From assembly GCA_022825825.1 (NCBI GenBank), contig JAJDWA010000021.1, forward strand, positions 62,001 through 126,000: a DNA stretch of 64,000 nt, given 5' to 3'. Numbering within the stretch: position 1 is the first letter of the stretch; each line of letters opens with the position of its first letter. The notes under the pieces are model-generated. The model worked only from the letters and a program-made list of their open reading frames with translations. It was not told where the DNA came from and did no database searches. Positions 8,519 through 17,274 of this stretch are shown here, in pieces. This DNA comes from Candidatus Poribacteria bacterium. GTDB lineage: Bacteria > Poribacteria > WGA-4E > WGA-3G. A program made the position numbers and the translations under genes.

Positions 8519-10156
8519 ATGATTTATAAGCAATGGAATTTTGTAGTTTTAATGGTTACCTTGATTTTTTGTTGGATTGGAGACAGTGTAGCAGCAAATT
8601 CAACCGCAACTGGCACTGTATTTTTGGATACAAACAGGAACCAGGTGAAAGACGACAACGAGAAGGGGTTACCTGGTGTTCGCGTCTCTAATGGGCAGGA
8701 TGTTGTCCAAACCGATGCCAACGGGCAATACTCGCTTGCCGTCAGTGATGACACCATTCTCTTTGTCATTAAGCCCCGTGGATTTATGACACCGATTGAT
8801 AAAAATCGTCTCCCAAAATTTTATTATATTCACAAGCCGCACGGTTCACCAAAAGGATTGAAGTATGCTGGCACCGCCTCAACCGGCCCATTACCGGAGT
8901 CTATTGATTTTCCGCTCACTGAACAGATCGAACCTGATACTTTCAAGGTTCTCGTTTTCGGTGATACACAACCCCGTAATATGCAAGAGATTGAGTGGTT
9001 AGCACATGATGTGATTGAAGAAGTAATTGGAACTGAGGCAGTGTTCGGACTCAGTCTTGGCGATTTGGTAGGTGACGATTTAAACCTGTTCCAACCTCTT
9101 AACGAAGTGATGGCTACCGTTGGGGTGCCATGGTACAACGTCTACGGTAACCATGATATGAACCGTCGTGCTACTGATGACCGCTACGCCGATGAAACAT
9201 TCGAACGTGTTTATGGTCCCACGTGCTATTCTTATGATTGGGGCCCCGTCCATTTCATTAACATTGACAATGTGCACTTTCTCCCCGATAAGACTGATAA
9301 TCCTCCCTACTTCAGTGAGGTAGGAGAACGACAGTTGACGTTTATTCGAAATGACCTTGCTTTTGTGCCGAAAGATCAACTTATAGTTATATCCATGCAT
9401 ATTCCGTTAACCGAGATGCGTGATGTGAAGAAATTGATGAATCTACTCGGTGATCGGCCGCATACGTTATCGCTGTCTGCACATACACACATCCAACGTG
9501 ATGACTTCATTGGAGCAGAGCACGGTTGGCATAGTGACGACCCACACCATCATCACAACCATGCAACCACATCAGGTTCATGGTGGCAGGGCACGCTTGA
9601 TGAAATCGGTATTCCCCATACAACCATGCGAGATGGTGCACCGAACGGATATGGCATCTTCACATTCAGCGGAAATCAATATTCAATTCGGTTTAAGGCT
9701 GCACGTCGTCCTGCGAATTATCAGATGAATATTTGGGCACCTTGGGAAGTTGCGTCAGCAGAAACTGACAAAACAGACGTACTCGTCAACATTTTTGGTG
9801 GCACCAAACGCTCTAAGGTTGAATTCCGACTCAGTGAAAGCGAGGAATGGCAACCGATGATCTATATGCCGCAGAAAGACCCATACTTTCAAGCACTTAA
9901 GGAACGGGATGAAATGTACCATCTTGAGCAGAAAATGCATACGACACTACGGGAGACAATGAAGCCGCTGTTGAAGGAAGATATTGAGCTACCACAAAGA
10001 GGGAAACGACTTCTTTACGGAGTGCCAAGATCATCACACATCTGGCAAGCGAAGCTCCCAGCAGATGTCCGCAAAGGAACGCACGTTATCTATGTCCGAA
10101 CAACTGATATGTTTGGTCAAACTTTCACAGGGAGGCGAATCATCCGGGTGCAATAA
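8519..10156 (+). CDS. Secreted calcineurin-like metallophosphoesterase
   Basis: 545 residues starting at the ATG at 8519 (AAGGAG upstream), with a signal peptide ending near SVAANS. Residues ~30-90 form a SdrD/CNA-B-like N-terminal domain (FLDTNRNQVKDDNEKGLPGV, TDANGQYSL), as in the MetallophosN family. The catalytic core shows the dimetal motifs FGDTQPRN, LGDLVGDD, YGNHDMN, a His in SMHIPL, and SAHTHIQ. A C-terminal domain (~430-545) matches the MetallophosC layout. It is presumably a periplasmic or surface phosphoesterase that recovers phosphate from an unknown ester. A His-rich patch (DDPHHHHNHAT) follows the last motif. Confidence 0.88.
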   Translation: MIYKQWNFVVLMVTLIFCWIGDSVAANSTATGTVFLDTNRNQVKDDNEKGLPGVRVSNGQDVVQTDANGQYSLAVSDDTILFVIKPRGFMTPIDKNRLPKFYYIHKPHGSPKGLKYAGTASTGPLPESIDFPLTEQIEPDTFKVLVFGDTQPRNMQEIEWLAHDVIEEVIGTEAVFGLSLGDLVGDDLNLFQPLNEVMATVGVPWYNVYGNHDMNRRATDDRYADETFERVYGPTCYSYDWGPVHFINIDNVHFLPDKTDNPPYFSEVGERQLTFIRNDLAFVPKDQLIVISMHIPLTEMRDVKKLMNLLGDRPHTLSLSAHTHIQRDDFIGAEHGWHSDDPHHHHNHATTSGSWWQGTLDEIGIPHTTMRDGAPNGYGIFTFSGNQYSIRFKAARRPANYQMNIWAPWEVASAETDKTDVLVNIFGGTKRSKVEFRLSESEEWQPMIYMPQKDPYFQALKERDEMYHLEQKMHTTLRETMKPLLKEDIELPQRGKRLLYGVPRSSHIWQAKLPADVRKGTHVIYVRTTDMFGQTFTGRRIIRVQ

Positions 10157-10540
10157 CCCAGTAATCAGGACTCAACACCATTACAGAGACTTTGGAACAT
10201 CTTGAAAATGCTGCAAGAAATCACTAAATTGACGCATAAGATGCAGTTTCCTAACCGCACTTGGACCAAAGAACTGTCCGTCTGGGTGAGGTTTCCTTGC
10301 CCGTGCAAACAAGACGAATCAGGTTAAAGTGGTATAACTTGTGAAATATAAACATATTAAATGTTAACTATTACAAAACGTTATTAGAGTATTTATGAGA
10401 TACGCTGTAAAATACTTTGTATTTAATTTCCTTTTTTGCTATACTTTTATATTCCAGGCTTCGGTGGCACTGTGAGACATGTCTGCCACCCGCTAACTAC
10501 CACAGCGGATAAATAGATTGGAGAAAGGAAGGCAATTTTT
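10157..10540 (+). promoter_or_regulatory. Intergenic with promoter and structured leader before accA
   Basis: No gene seen. From about 10436 the sequence repeats the pattern of the 1031-1131 element: TATATTCCAG, then GGTGGCA (10463-10469) pairing with TGCCACC (10484-10490), with the palindrome GACATGTC in the loop. CGCT/AGCG (10491-10494/10504-10507) forms a second small hairpin. An SD-like GAGAAAGGAAGG precedes accA. The left part (10200-10330) holds degraded pieces of the intergenic palindrome family (GTTTCCTAACCGCAC). Confidence 0.45.
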
Positions 10541-11521
10541 GTGAATTCATCTGAATTAAATTTTGAAAAGTCTCTTATTGAATTAGAACGTCACCTTGCA
10601 CAACTGGACACTTTCGCGGAAGAACATCCAGATTTAGACCTCACCGAAGGGATTGCGGCATTGAAACAAAATGCCGACACGCTTACAAAGCAGACCTTCC
10701 AAAAACTGAGCCGTTGGGATAAGGTGCGATTGGCACGACACCCACAACGACCACAAGCCTCTTTGTATATCAACGCTCTTCTTGACGAACCTGTTGAACT
10801 CCACAGCGATAAGTTGTACGGGGATGACCGTGCACTCATAGGCGGTTTCGCATGGTTTGAGGAAAAACCTGTCGTTTACCTTGCACAGCAGAAAGGCACA
10901 AACCTTGAAGAACGACAAGAGATGAACTTCGGTTATACACACCCAGAAGGTTACCGAAAGGCAAGACGTTTGATGCAGTTAGCAAACAAATTTAACCGCC
11001 CTTTAATCTGTTTTGTTGACACACCCGGTGCCCACTTCGATCTCCGTTCCGAAGAATATGGGCAGGCAGCAGCGATCGCTGATAATCTGGCTGAGATGAT
11101 GCAGATGCGTGTGCCAATTCTCGTTGTTATTATTGGTGAAGGTGGAAGCGGTGGCGCATTGGCAATTGCAGTCGGAAATCGTGTATTGATGATGGAATAC
11201 GCTGTCTACTGTGTTGCCCCTCCCGAAGCCTGTAGTGGTATCGTATGGAAAGACAAAGGTGAACACGCGCCTGAAGCAACAGAAGGCTATAAACCGACAG
11301 CGCCTGATCTGCTTAAGTTAAACATCATTGACCAAATTATTCGCGAGCCTCTCGGCGGTGCACACAGAGACCCGGAAGCTGCAACCCGGAACGTCAAACG
11401 CGCAATTCGGAAGCATTTGACTGAATTGATGGAGATGACCGAAGAACAACTAATTGAACAACGGTATGAACGTTACCGAAATCTCGGACTTTATGGAGAA
11501 GATGACGTTAACCACACATGA
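10541..11521 (+). CDS. accA: Acetyl-CoA carboxylase carboxyltransferase subunit alpha
   Basis: 326 residues, close to the usual AccA length. The N-terminal helical region (LNFEKSLIELERHLAQLD) and the family core are clear: DDRALIGGFAWFEEKPV, RKARRLMQLANKFNRPLICF, DTPGAH, GEGGSGGALAIAVGNRVLMM. It carries out the second half-reaction of acetyl-CoA carboxylation, moving CO2 from biotin to acetyl-CoA to give malonyl-CoA for fatty-acid synthesis, with AccD (not in the window). The start is a GTG with an AGGAAGG site. It overlaps the next gene by 4 bases (ATGA), so the two are translationally coupled. A structured leader precedes it. Confidence 0.96.
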   Translation: MNSSELNFEKSLIELERHLAQLDTFAEEHPDLDLTEGIAALKQNADTLTKQTFQKLSRWDKVRLARHPQRPQASLYINALLDEPVELHSDKLYGDDRALIGGFAWFEEKPVVYLAQQKGTNLEERQEMNFGYTHPEGYRKARRLMQLANKFNRPLICFVDTPGAHFDLRSEEYGQAAAIADNLAEMMQMRVPILVVIIGEGGSGGALAIAVGNRVLMMEYAVYCVAPPEACSGIVWKDKGEHAPEATEGYKPTAPDLLKLNIIDQIIREPLGGAHRDPEAATRNVKRAIRKHLTELMEMTEEQLIEQRYERYRNLGLYGEDDVNHT

Positions 11522-12648
11522 AGATCCGAACCATCACCACAGGTATACCTAATCCTTTTTTTCGCTCCTACCTCAAACAGGCAGCCGAATTTAACACCGC
11601 ATGCCGAACCTACTTTGAAGCAAACGACTATGAGGTACAGACAACACGCGTCAGTTCTCAAATCTGGAATGAAGCGCGAGGTGTAGGAACAATCCTTAAA
11701 TTAGAGTCTCATGCCCAGACATTAGGGATTGAATTCCTCAGTTTAGGCACAATCTCTCCAGAAGCACAGTACGCCACAAAACATCTTGAATTACTCGCCG
11801 ATGTAATTGTCCAAAGTGAATCGCTCTTTGCCACAACTACCATTACGACACAAGCTGGACAGGTTGACTCAGACATCATCGCAACCACGGCGAACATCAT
11901 TCAACAGATAGCACACCAAACTGATCAGGGCTACGGCAACCTCCGCTTTGCTGCATTGATGAACTGCCCACCAAATACACCTTTTTTTCCTGCTGCTTTT
12001 TGGCACGACACAAGGACAAACTTCGGTATCGGATGGCAGGCAGCAGACCTTGTGCATGATGCTTTCACAGATGCGCCCAATTTGGAAACCGCCTTGCAAA
12101 ATCTGAAAACCGTCATGGAATCAGAAGGACAAAAAATTGTCTCACTGGCACAAGCGTTCGCACAGAAGTGGGACATAAAGTTTGTTGGCATTGACGTATC
12201 GCCTGCACCGATGGGTGATGAGAGCATTGCTGACGCAATGGAAGAACAACTACCTGGGCTTTTTGGAGAGCGTGGCACCTTGACAGTCGCCGCAGGTATA
12301 ACGCAAACGCTTCGCTCGCTAACACTCCCGTTGTGCGGGTATTCAGGATTGATGCTCCCTGTTCTTGAAGATGTTGGACTCGGCAAATGTAGTGAAGCTG
12401 GACTTTTCAATTTAGATAGCTTACTACTCTATTCCACCGTTTGCGGAACCGGTTTAGACACAATTCCTATCCCAGGCGACGCTTCAACATCTCAAATCTC
12501 TGCTATTCTAACTGACGTTGCCACCCTCTCTATACAACTCAAAAAACCGCTATCTGCCCGTCTTTTTCCTGTTCCCGGACTTAAAGCGGGCGATATGACT
12601 CAGTTTCAATCCCCTTACCTCACAAATAGTGCTGTGATGCAGATATAG
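11518..12648 (+). CDS. DUF711 (UPF0210-like) family protein
   Basis: 376 residues. Recognisable family stretches are MKIRTITTGI, QGYGNLRFAALMNCPPNTPF, WDIKFVGIDVSPAPMGDESI, GTLTVAAGITQTLRSL and LPLCGYSGLMLPVLEDVGLG, which match the DUF711/UPF0210 pattern. The family is related to glycyl-radical-like folds but has no settled reaction that I know of. The gene starts within the accA stop codon (4-base overlap), so its product is made with AccA. Nothing in the sequence links it to lipid synthesis beyond that position. Confidence 0.7.
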   Translation: MKIRTITTGIPNPFFRSYLKQAAEFNTACRTYFEANDYEVQTTRVSSQIWNEARGVGTILKLESHAQTLGIEFLSLGTISPEAQYATKHLELLADVIVQSESLFATTTITTQAGQVDSDIIATTANIIQQIAHQTDQGYGNLRFAALMNCPPNTPFFPAAFWHDTRTNFGIGWQAADLVHDAFTDAPNLETALQNLKTVMESEGQKIVSLAQAFAQKWDIKFVGIDVSPAPMGDESIADAMEEQLPGLFGERGTLTVAAGITQTLRSLTLPLCGYSGLMLPVLEDVGLGKCSEAGLFNLDSLLLYSTVCGTGLDTIPIPGDASTSQISAILTDVATLSIQLKKPLSARLFPVPGLKAGDMTQFQSPYLTNSAVMQI

Positions 12649-12765
12649 ACAAGATATTTATGATTCTGCATCAAGGCTATACGTAAACTTTTCCTTGCCA
12701 ATTGCCACAGCATTTGATAAGATAATAAAAAACATCTCGCTGTATTAGGAAGGAAAATCACCACA

Positions 12766-14223
12766 ATGTCCGACAAACCACATGTGCTTCTTATTTCAAC
12801 AGACCATTGGCCCAACTCATTACTCGGAGTCAGTGGACATCCAAATATTCAAACACCAACACTTGACTCACTGGCACGCGCTGGCACCCGATTCACGAAC
12901 GGATACAGCGAATGTCCTGTCTGCGTTCCAGCCCGAAAAACGTTGATGACAGGAACAACGACACGCACGCACAAAGACCGCGTTTTCAACGACAAAAAAG
13001 GCATAAACGGACTGCCAACTATCGCACAGACGTTTCGGGATGCAGGATATCAGGCTTACGCTGTAGGCAAACTGCATGTCTACCCCCAACGTGACCGCAT
13101 CGGGTTTGATGATGTGATTTTAGGTGAAGAGGGTAGATTACAATACGGTGTGATTGACGACTATGAACTCTTTCTTGGGGATAGAGGCTACGCTGGGCAA
13201 CAGTTCGCACACGGCATGTGTAATAACGATTATCTCAATCGTCCTTGGCATCTGCCTGAAGATTGCCACGTCACCAACTGGAGCACACAACAGATGGTGC
13301 GTATGATAAAACGTCGTGACCCAACCCGCCCGGGATTCTGGTTCTTGTCCTATTGCCACCCACATCCACCTTTGGCACCACTCCAATGTTACATGGATAT
13401 GTACCGAGACATTGATATAGACATGCCCTATCACGGTGAATGGTCTAAAGACACCGACAAGCTGTCGTTACCGCTAAAATCACGTCAGATGCAGGATGCA
13501 CGATACAATGAAAATCTAATCCGTTCCGCACGTCAAGCGTTTTACGCACTTTGTACACACATTGATCATCAATTGCGCGTTGTTGTCGGCACACTGCGCG
13601 AAGAAGGTTTGTTAAACAACACCATTATTCTTTTTACGTCCGACCATGGGGATATGCTTGGGAATCATCGCATGTGGGCGAAACGTCTCTATTATGAAGA
13701 TTCTGCTAATGTGCCAATGATTCTTGTTGGCACCGCAGGTGATGACAGAGTGGGGCACCATAGAGTAGATGACAGACTCGTCGGATGGCAGGACGTTATG
13801 CCAACACTACTCCACCTTGCTGGTGTTGATATTCCAGGGACAGTTGATGGCATGCCAATGGTAGGTGATAAAAAACGTGAATGGTTATATGGCGAAGTTG
13901 GCGACGGTAGTAGTGCTACCCGAATGATTCATGAGGGACGTTTCAAACTCATATATTATGCTATGGGGAACCATCTGCAACTCTTTGATTTGGAAGAGGA
14001 CCCAAGAGAGTTAAACGATCTGTCCGATTCACCTGCACATGCTGAAGTCCTTGAGCGATTGACGAATCTTTTGATAGGTGAGCTCTATGGAGGCGATGAA
14101 AAGTGGGTGCAAGACGGTGAACTTGTTGGATTGCCTGACAAAGCGTATCGCCCATCTGCAAACCGCAGTTTATCTGGGCAACGCGGGCTTCACTGGCCGC
14201 AGGCTCCATCCACTGGACGTTGA
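12766..14223 (+). CDS. Type I sulfatase (alkaline phosphatase superfamily)
   Basis: 485 residues. It starts KPHVLLISTDHWP with the metal-binding Asp, and carries the sulfatase signature CVPARKTLMTG at residues 53-63, where Cys53 would be turned into formylglycine by a C-x-P-x-R-recognising enzyme. A second metal site lies at FTSDHGDMLGNHRMWAK. The C-terminal subdomain is complete. There is no signal peptide, so it is cytoplasmic or not exported by Sec. It would hydrolyse sulfate esters, probably of sugars. The FGE-fold protein at 50235-51242 lacks the usual catalytic cysteines, so the activating enzyme is probably elsewhere. It stands 117 bases after the DUF711 gene. Confidence 0.9.
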   Translation: MSDKPHVLLISTDHWPNSLLGVSGHPNIQTPTLDSLARAGTRFTNGYSECPVCVPARKTLMTGTTTRTHKDRVFNDKKGINGLPTIAQTFRDAGYQAYAVGKLHVYPQRDRIGFDDVILGEEGRLQYGVIDDYELFLGDRGYAGQQFAHGMCNNDYLNRPWHLPEDCHVTNWSTQQMVRMIKRRDPTRPGFWFLSYCHPHPPLAPLQCYMDMYRDIDIDMPYHGEWSKDTDKLSLPLKSRQMQDARYNENLIRSARQAFYALCTHIDHQLRVVVGTLREEGLLNNTIILFTSDHGDMLGNHRMWAKRLYYEDSANVPMILVGTAGDDRVGHHRVDDRLVGWQDVMPTLLHLAGVDIPGTVDGMPMVGDKKREWLYGEVGDGSSATRMIHEGRFKLIYYAMGNHLQLFDLEEDPRELNDLSDSPAHAEVLERLTNLLIGELYGGDEKWVQDGELVGLPDKAYRPSANRSLSGQRGLHWPQAPSTGR

Positions 14224-14652
14224 ATATCCTAATTATAATGTGATATTTTTTTAATAGGACTTGCGCAATTTCCTGGTGGGCACTGTTAGAAACCGCACCA
14301 TCTACACAAGTTCGATTAGGAAACCGGACCTACCGGGCCTGGGAAAAATAAATATTATCAAATTAATTTATTAATTCGGTCCGCACGAGGCAGGTGTACC
14401 TTCCCTGCTGGCGAGGTTCCCTAACCTCGCCAATGAAGAAGTTCTAAATTATTGGAGAATTGAATGCCTCTGTTGTGAAGGATTAATTTGCATTGAAATT
14501 CAATGGAAGATATGGTATTATGGGAATGGGTATAAATATTGTAGTTGCGCCGTTTGAAGACACGATAACACGACAAGATTTAGTATTATTTAAAATCATT
14601 GCAAACACGCCGCGCTTACCTTTCACTCCACTCAGAATAGAACTTTAGACAG
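14224..14652. repeat. Intergenic with several palindromes of the AGGAAACCG family
   Basis: No gene seen. It contains TGTTAGAAACCGCACC (about 14286), ATTAGGAAACCGGACCTACC (about 14315) and a perfect 10-bp stem TGGCGAGGTT (14409-14418) with AACCTCGCCA (14423-14432) around a CCCT loop. These resemble the palindromes at 49091, 53843 and 60545. The rest is AT-rich and may hold the promoter of the small membrane protein gene at 14653. Confidence 0.6.
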
Positions 14653-14868
14653 ATGCAAAAATGGTACGAAAACAGAGCACTTTTGAACATTTTAATTGTC
14701 TTAATGGCTGTCTTTTTTATTGCCTACTATTTCTATCATTGGCATTGGGGGTTGCCTTTATTTCTCACCTTCGGTACAGCCATCATGATAAGAGGTGTAA
14801 CAAAAATAACAATGCGGATGCGTAGTAATAAAACTAAGCCAAACTCGCAAAACATGGAGAAAGAATGA
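14653..14868 (+). CDS. Small two-TM membrane protein next to a molybdoenzyme
   Basis: 71 residues with two TM segments (LLNILIVLMAVFFIAYYFYH and LPLFLTFGTAIMIRGVTKI) and a basic, polar C-terminal tail. There are no heme-binding Cys motifs; histidines occur at HWHWG between the helices. It overlaps the molybdoenzyme gene by 4 bases (ATGA), so both are probably cotranslated. It could anchor or accompany the exported molybdoenzyme in the membrane, in the place that MsrQ/YedZ-type partners take in other genomes, but it is far smaller than those. Family not recognised. Confidence 0.6.
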   Translation: MQKWYENRALLNILIVLMAVFFIAYYFYHWHWGLPLFLTFGTAIMIRGVTKITMRMRSNKTKPNSQNMEKE

Positions 14869-15857
14869 AACGAAGGACTTTTATCAAATTGAGTGTCATC
14901 AGTGCTGCAGGAATGGTTTTACCGATTCAATTGGAGGCACAACCCGATGATGTACCTGTGCTTAAACCTCGTACCTTGATAACACCCAATGAAGAATTCT
15001 ATGTCCTTCAGATACGTGAACCTGCGGTCATTGACGCAGCCAATTGGCGATTGGTGATAACTGGCTTGGTTAAGAATCGTATTGCGCCGCTTCAACTTAA
15101 AGAGATCGCATCAATGGAATCGGTTGAGACAATGCGAACCTTGAAATGCATCGGCGATCCGATTGGTAGCGAACAGATGGGAAATGCAAAGTGGAAAGGT
15201 GTTCGTTTGCGTGACCTTTTCCAAAAAACAGGTGTCAAGGATGATGCGAAAGTTGTTGTGTTTCGGTGTGCAGACGGTTATCATACTGCCATTCCGTTAG
15301 CAGATGCTATGCATGAAGACACGATTCTCGCTTATGAGATGAATGGTGAACCGCTTCCCACAGATCACGGATTTCCTGTCCGTTTGCTCAATCCCGGTCA
15401 TTATGGCACTAAAAATCCGAAATGGATTGTGAATATCCAATTAGCAGAAAAACATGAAAGCTACTGGGAAAAACGTGGGTGGGATCCTGTTGCGAATGTG
15501 AAACTTGCGACAGTCATTGGAACTCCCGGTGCAGAAGAAGAGATTTTCGCAGGTTCTACTTTTGTTGTGAGCGGCGCTGCGTTTGATGCAGGACACCATG
15601 GTGGAATCAAAAAGGTAGAAGTAAGTGTTGATTACGGTGAAACATGGGAAGAAGCGGAAATTTGGGCGAAAGATACACCATTGGCATGGGTGCTTTGGAA
15701 GTGGAAGTGGCAAGTGCCGAAGAAAATAGGACCAGTTGAAATTTACGCGAGAGCAACAACAAATAGTGGTGTCACACAAGATGAAATTGGAATTAAGGTC
15801 AAACCGGTAGAAGCATTAGGTTACCACACTGTTGATGCCAAAATTGTGGATCCGTAG
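14865..15857 (+). CDS. Tat-exported sulfite-oxidase-family molybdopterin oxidoreductase
   Basis: 330 residues. The N terminus MKRRTFIKLSVISAAG is a twin-arginine signal. Residues ~45-200 are the oxidoreductase molybdopterin-binding domain: the Mo-ligating Cys sits in TLKCIGDPIG, followed by WKGVRLRDLFQKTG, RCADGYHTAIPL and HGFPVRLLNPGHYG. Residues ~215-325 form the immunoglobulin-like Mo-co dimerisation domain (KKVEVSVDYGETWEEAEI). This is the layout of sulfite oxidases and related periplasmic enzymes; the substrate cannot be read. It overlaps the small membrane protein gene upstream. The cofactor gene moeA lies at the far end of the window. Confidence 0.88.
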   Translation: MKRRTFIKLSVISAAGMVLPIQLEAQPDDVPVLKPRTLITPNEEFYVLQIREPAVIDAANWRLVITGLVKNRIAPLQLKEIASMESVETMRTLKCIGDPIGSEQMGNAKWKGVRLRDLFQKTGVKDDAKVVVFRCADGYHTAIPLADAMHEDTILAYEMNGEPLPTDHGFPVRLLNPGHYGTKNPKWIVNIQLAEKHESYWEKRGWDPVANVKLATVIGTPGAEEEIFAGSTFVVSGAAFDAGHHGGIKKVEVSVDYGETWEEAEIWAKDTPLAWVLWKWKWQVPKKIGPVEIYARATTNSGVTQDEIGIKVKPVEALGYHTVDAKIVDP

Positions 15858-15970
15858 TAAATATTAAACTTTGAGTTACGTTTGTATAATCCAAGTTGTA
15901 CCTACAAGATTTTAAGCGTACGTTGACCATTTTAATAGAGAATAGTTCATTATTCGTGGTATTTCGTGAC

Positions 15971-16015
15971 GTAAACTTTTAGTTTGCGCCTCACAGACAC
16001 AAACTAAAGTTTGTG
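15971..16015. repeat. Two adjacent palindromic hairpins after the molybdoenzyme gene
   Basis: GTAAACT/AGTTTGC (15971-15977 with 15981-15987) is followed directly by CACAAACT (15998-16005) with AGTTTGTG (16008-16015). They fill the 232-base gap before the MFS gene and look like another form of the dispersed intergenic palindromes. There is no T run, so a role as terminator is unproven. Confidence 0.5.
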
Positions 16016-16089
16016 CTACATAAGTGGCAACTTAGTTTTGTATAGTAAAATAACTTTTTTGTCTCTTCACTAAGAAAATAAAGCGATAA

Positions 16090-17274
16090 ATGCGCTTAAA
16101 ACCCTTACAACTTTTCATCGTCTATTTCCCCGCACTCTTAATTGATTTCGCTTTTAGCAGCGTCTTAAGTAATTCCTCTTTTTATAGCAGTTATCTCGGA
16201 CTTTCCTCAATCTTTTTAGGGGCGTTAGTGGCTATTGCAACAGCGTTTTACGCGTTCCTTGCGATTCCATTTGGGCAGCTATCTGATAGAGTTGAACGGC
16301 GGCGCATGCTATACACTGGCTGCTTCTTAATCAGTGCTGTAAGCATTGGACTTCTTTTTTCCAATAAAAAAATTCATCTCCTATTAATTTTTCCGTGGAT
16401 AGGTATCAGCATGGCACTCTTTTGGCCGGCTTACGAAGCTTGGCTTGCTGAAAGGGAAGGTGAAGGTAAGTTAATTCATCGGGTGATGCTTTTCAATTTG
16501 TTTTGGAGTACCGGGATAACTTTAGGACCAACGGTATCAGGTTATCTCTATCAAGATACGAACCCGTTCAAACCTTTTTATCTTGCGGCTGCTGTCGGAT
16601 TGTTTACAATAATTGCTATTTTCTTATGTAAAACTAAACCTATTCCCGATACAACGGAAGAAGAATTACAACCACCACAGATACTATTTCCACCGCCAGC
16701 AGTACGTAGGAATTACCTCAATATGGCACGTTGTGCCAATTTTGCCTCATGGTTTGCCCTCGGTGTGTTACGTTGGCTTGCCCCCAAACTTACGAAAGAG
16801 ATGGGAATACTTCCAACAACATTTGGGAACCTGATGCTTGCACTTGGCGGTATGCAGACACTGATATTCCTTTTCCTCGGTACCGGTTACTCAACTCGTT
16901 GGCACTATCGGTTAGGCCCGTTAGTAATAGTTCAAGGATTAGGAATTTTATGTTTTATCGGAATATGGTTGGTTCAACACACGATTTTATGGATATGTGC
17001 GTTTGCAGTTATCGGTGTATCTGTGGCGTTTACCTATTTTGGTAGTCTTTACTACGGCTTGGATCGGCATGTGGACAAAGGGAATAAAAGCGGTTGGCAC
17101 GAAGCGGTCTTAGGCGTTGGTAGTCTATTAGGTCCATTTATAGGAGGTATCGCTGCAGATTCGAGATTGGGACCGCAAAGCCCGTACCTGATCTGTGCTG
17201 TAGTCGTTGCGATTGCGATTGGGGTAGAAATAATCATCGCATCAAAGAATCGATTGTCAGCGGATGCACTTTAA
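16090..17274 (+). CDS. MFS transporter
   Basis: 394 residues with about twelve hydrophobic segments in two halves split by a charged loop (KTKPIPDTTEEELQPPQ, about residues 182-200). The typical MFS loop 2-3 signature is visible as GQLSDRVERRRM. Inner-membrane solute transporter; substrate unknown. The 3' end overlaps the convergent enolase-superfamily gene by 41 bases. A plausible but unproven link is uptake or export of a substrate of that enzyme. Confidence 0.88.
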   Translation: MRLKPLQLFIVYFPALLIDFAFSSVLSNSSFYSSYLGLSSIFLGALVAIATAFYAFLAIPFGQLSDRVERRRMLYTGCFLISAVSIGLLFSNKKIHLLLIFPWIGISMALFWPAYEAWLAEREGEGKLIHRVMLFNLFWSTGITLGPTVSGYLYQDTNPFKPFYLAAAVGLFTIIAIFLCKTKPIPDTTEEELQPPQILFPPPAVRRNYLNMARCANFASWFALGVLRWLAPKLTKEMGILPTTFGNLMLALGGMQTLIFLFLGTGYSTRWHYRLGPLVIVQGLGILCFIGIWLVQHTILWICAFAVIGVSVAFTYFGSLYYGLDRHVDKGNKSGWHEAVLGVGSLLGPFIGGIAADSRLGPQSPYLICAVVVAIAIGVEIIIASKNRLSADAL

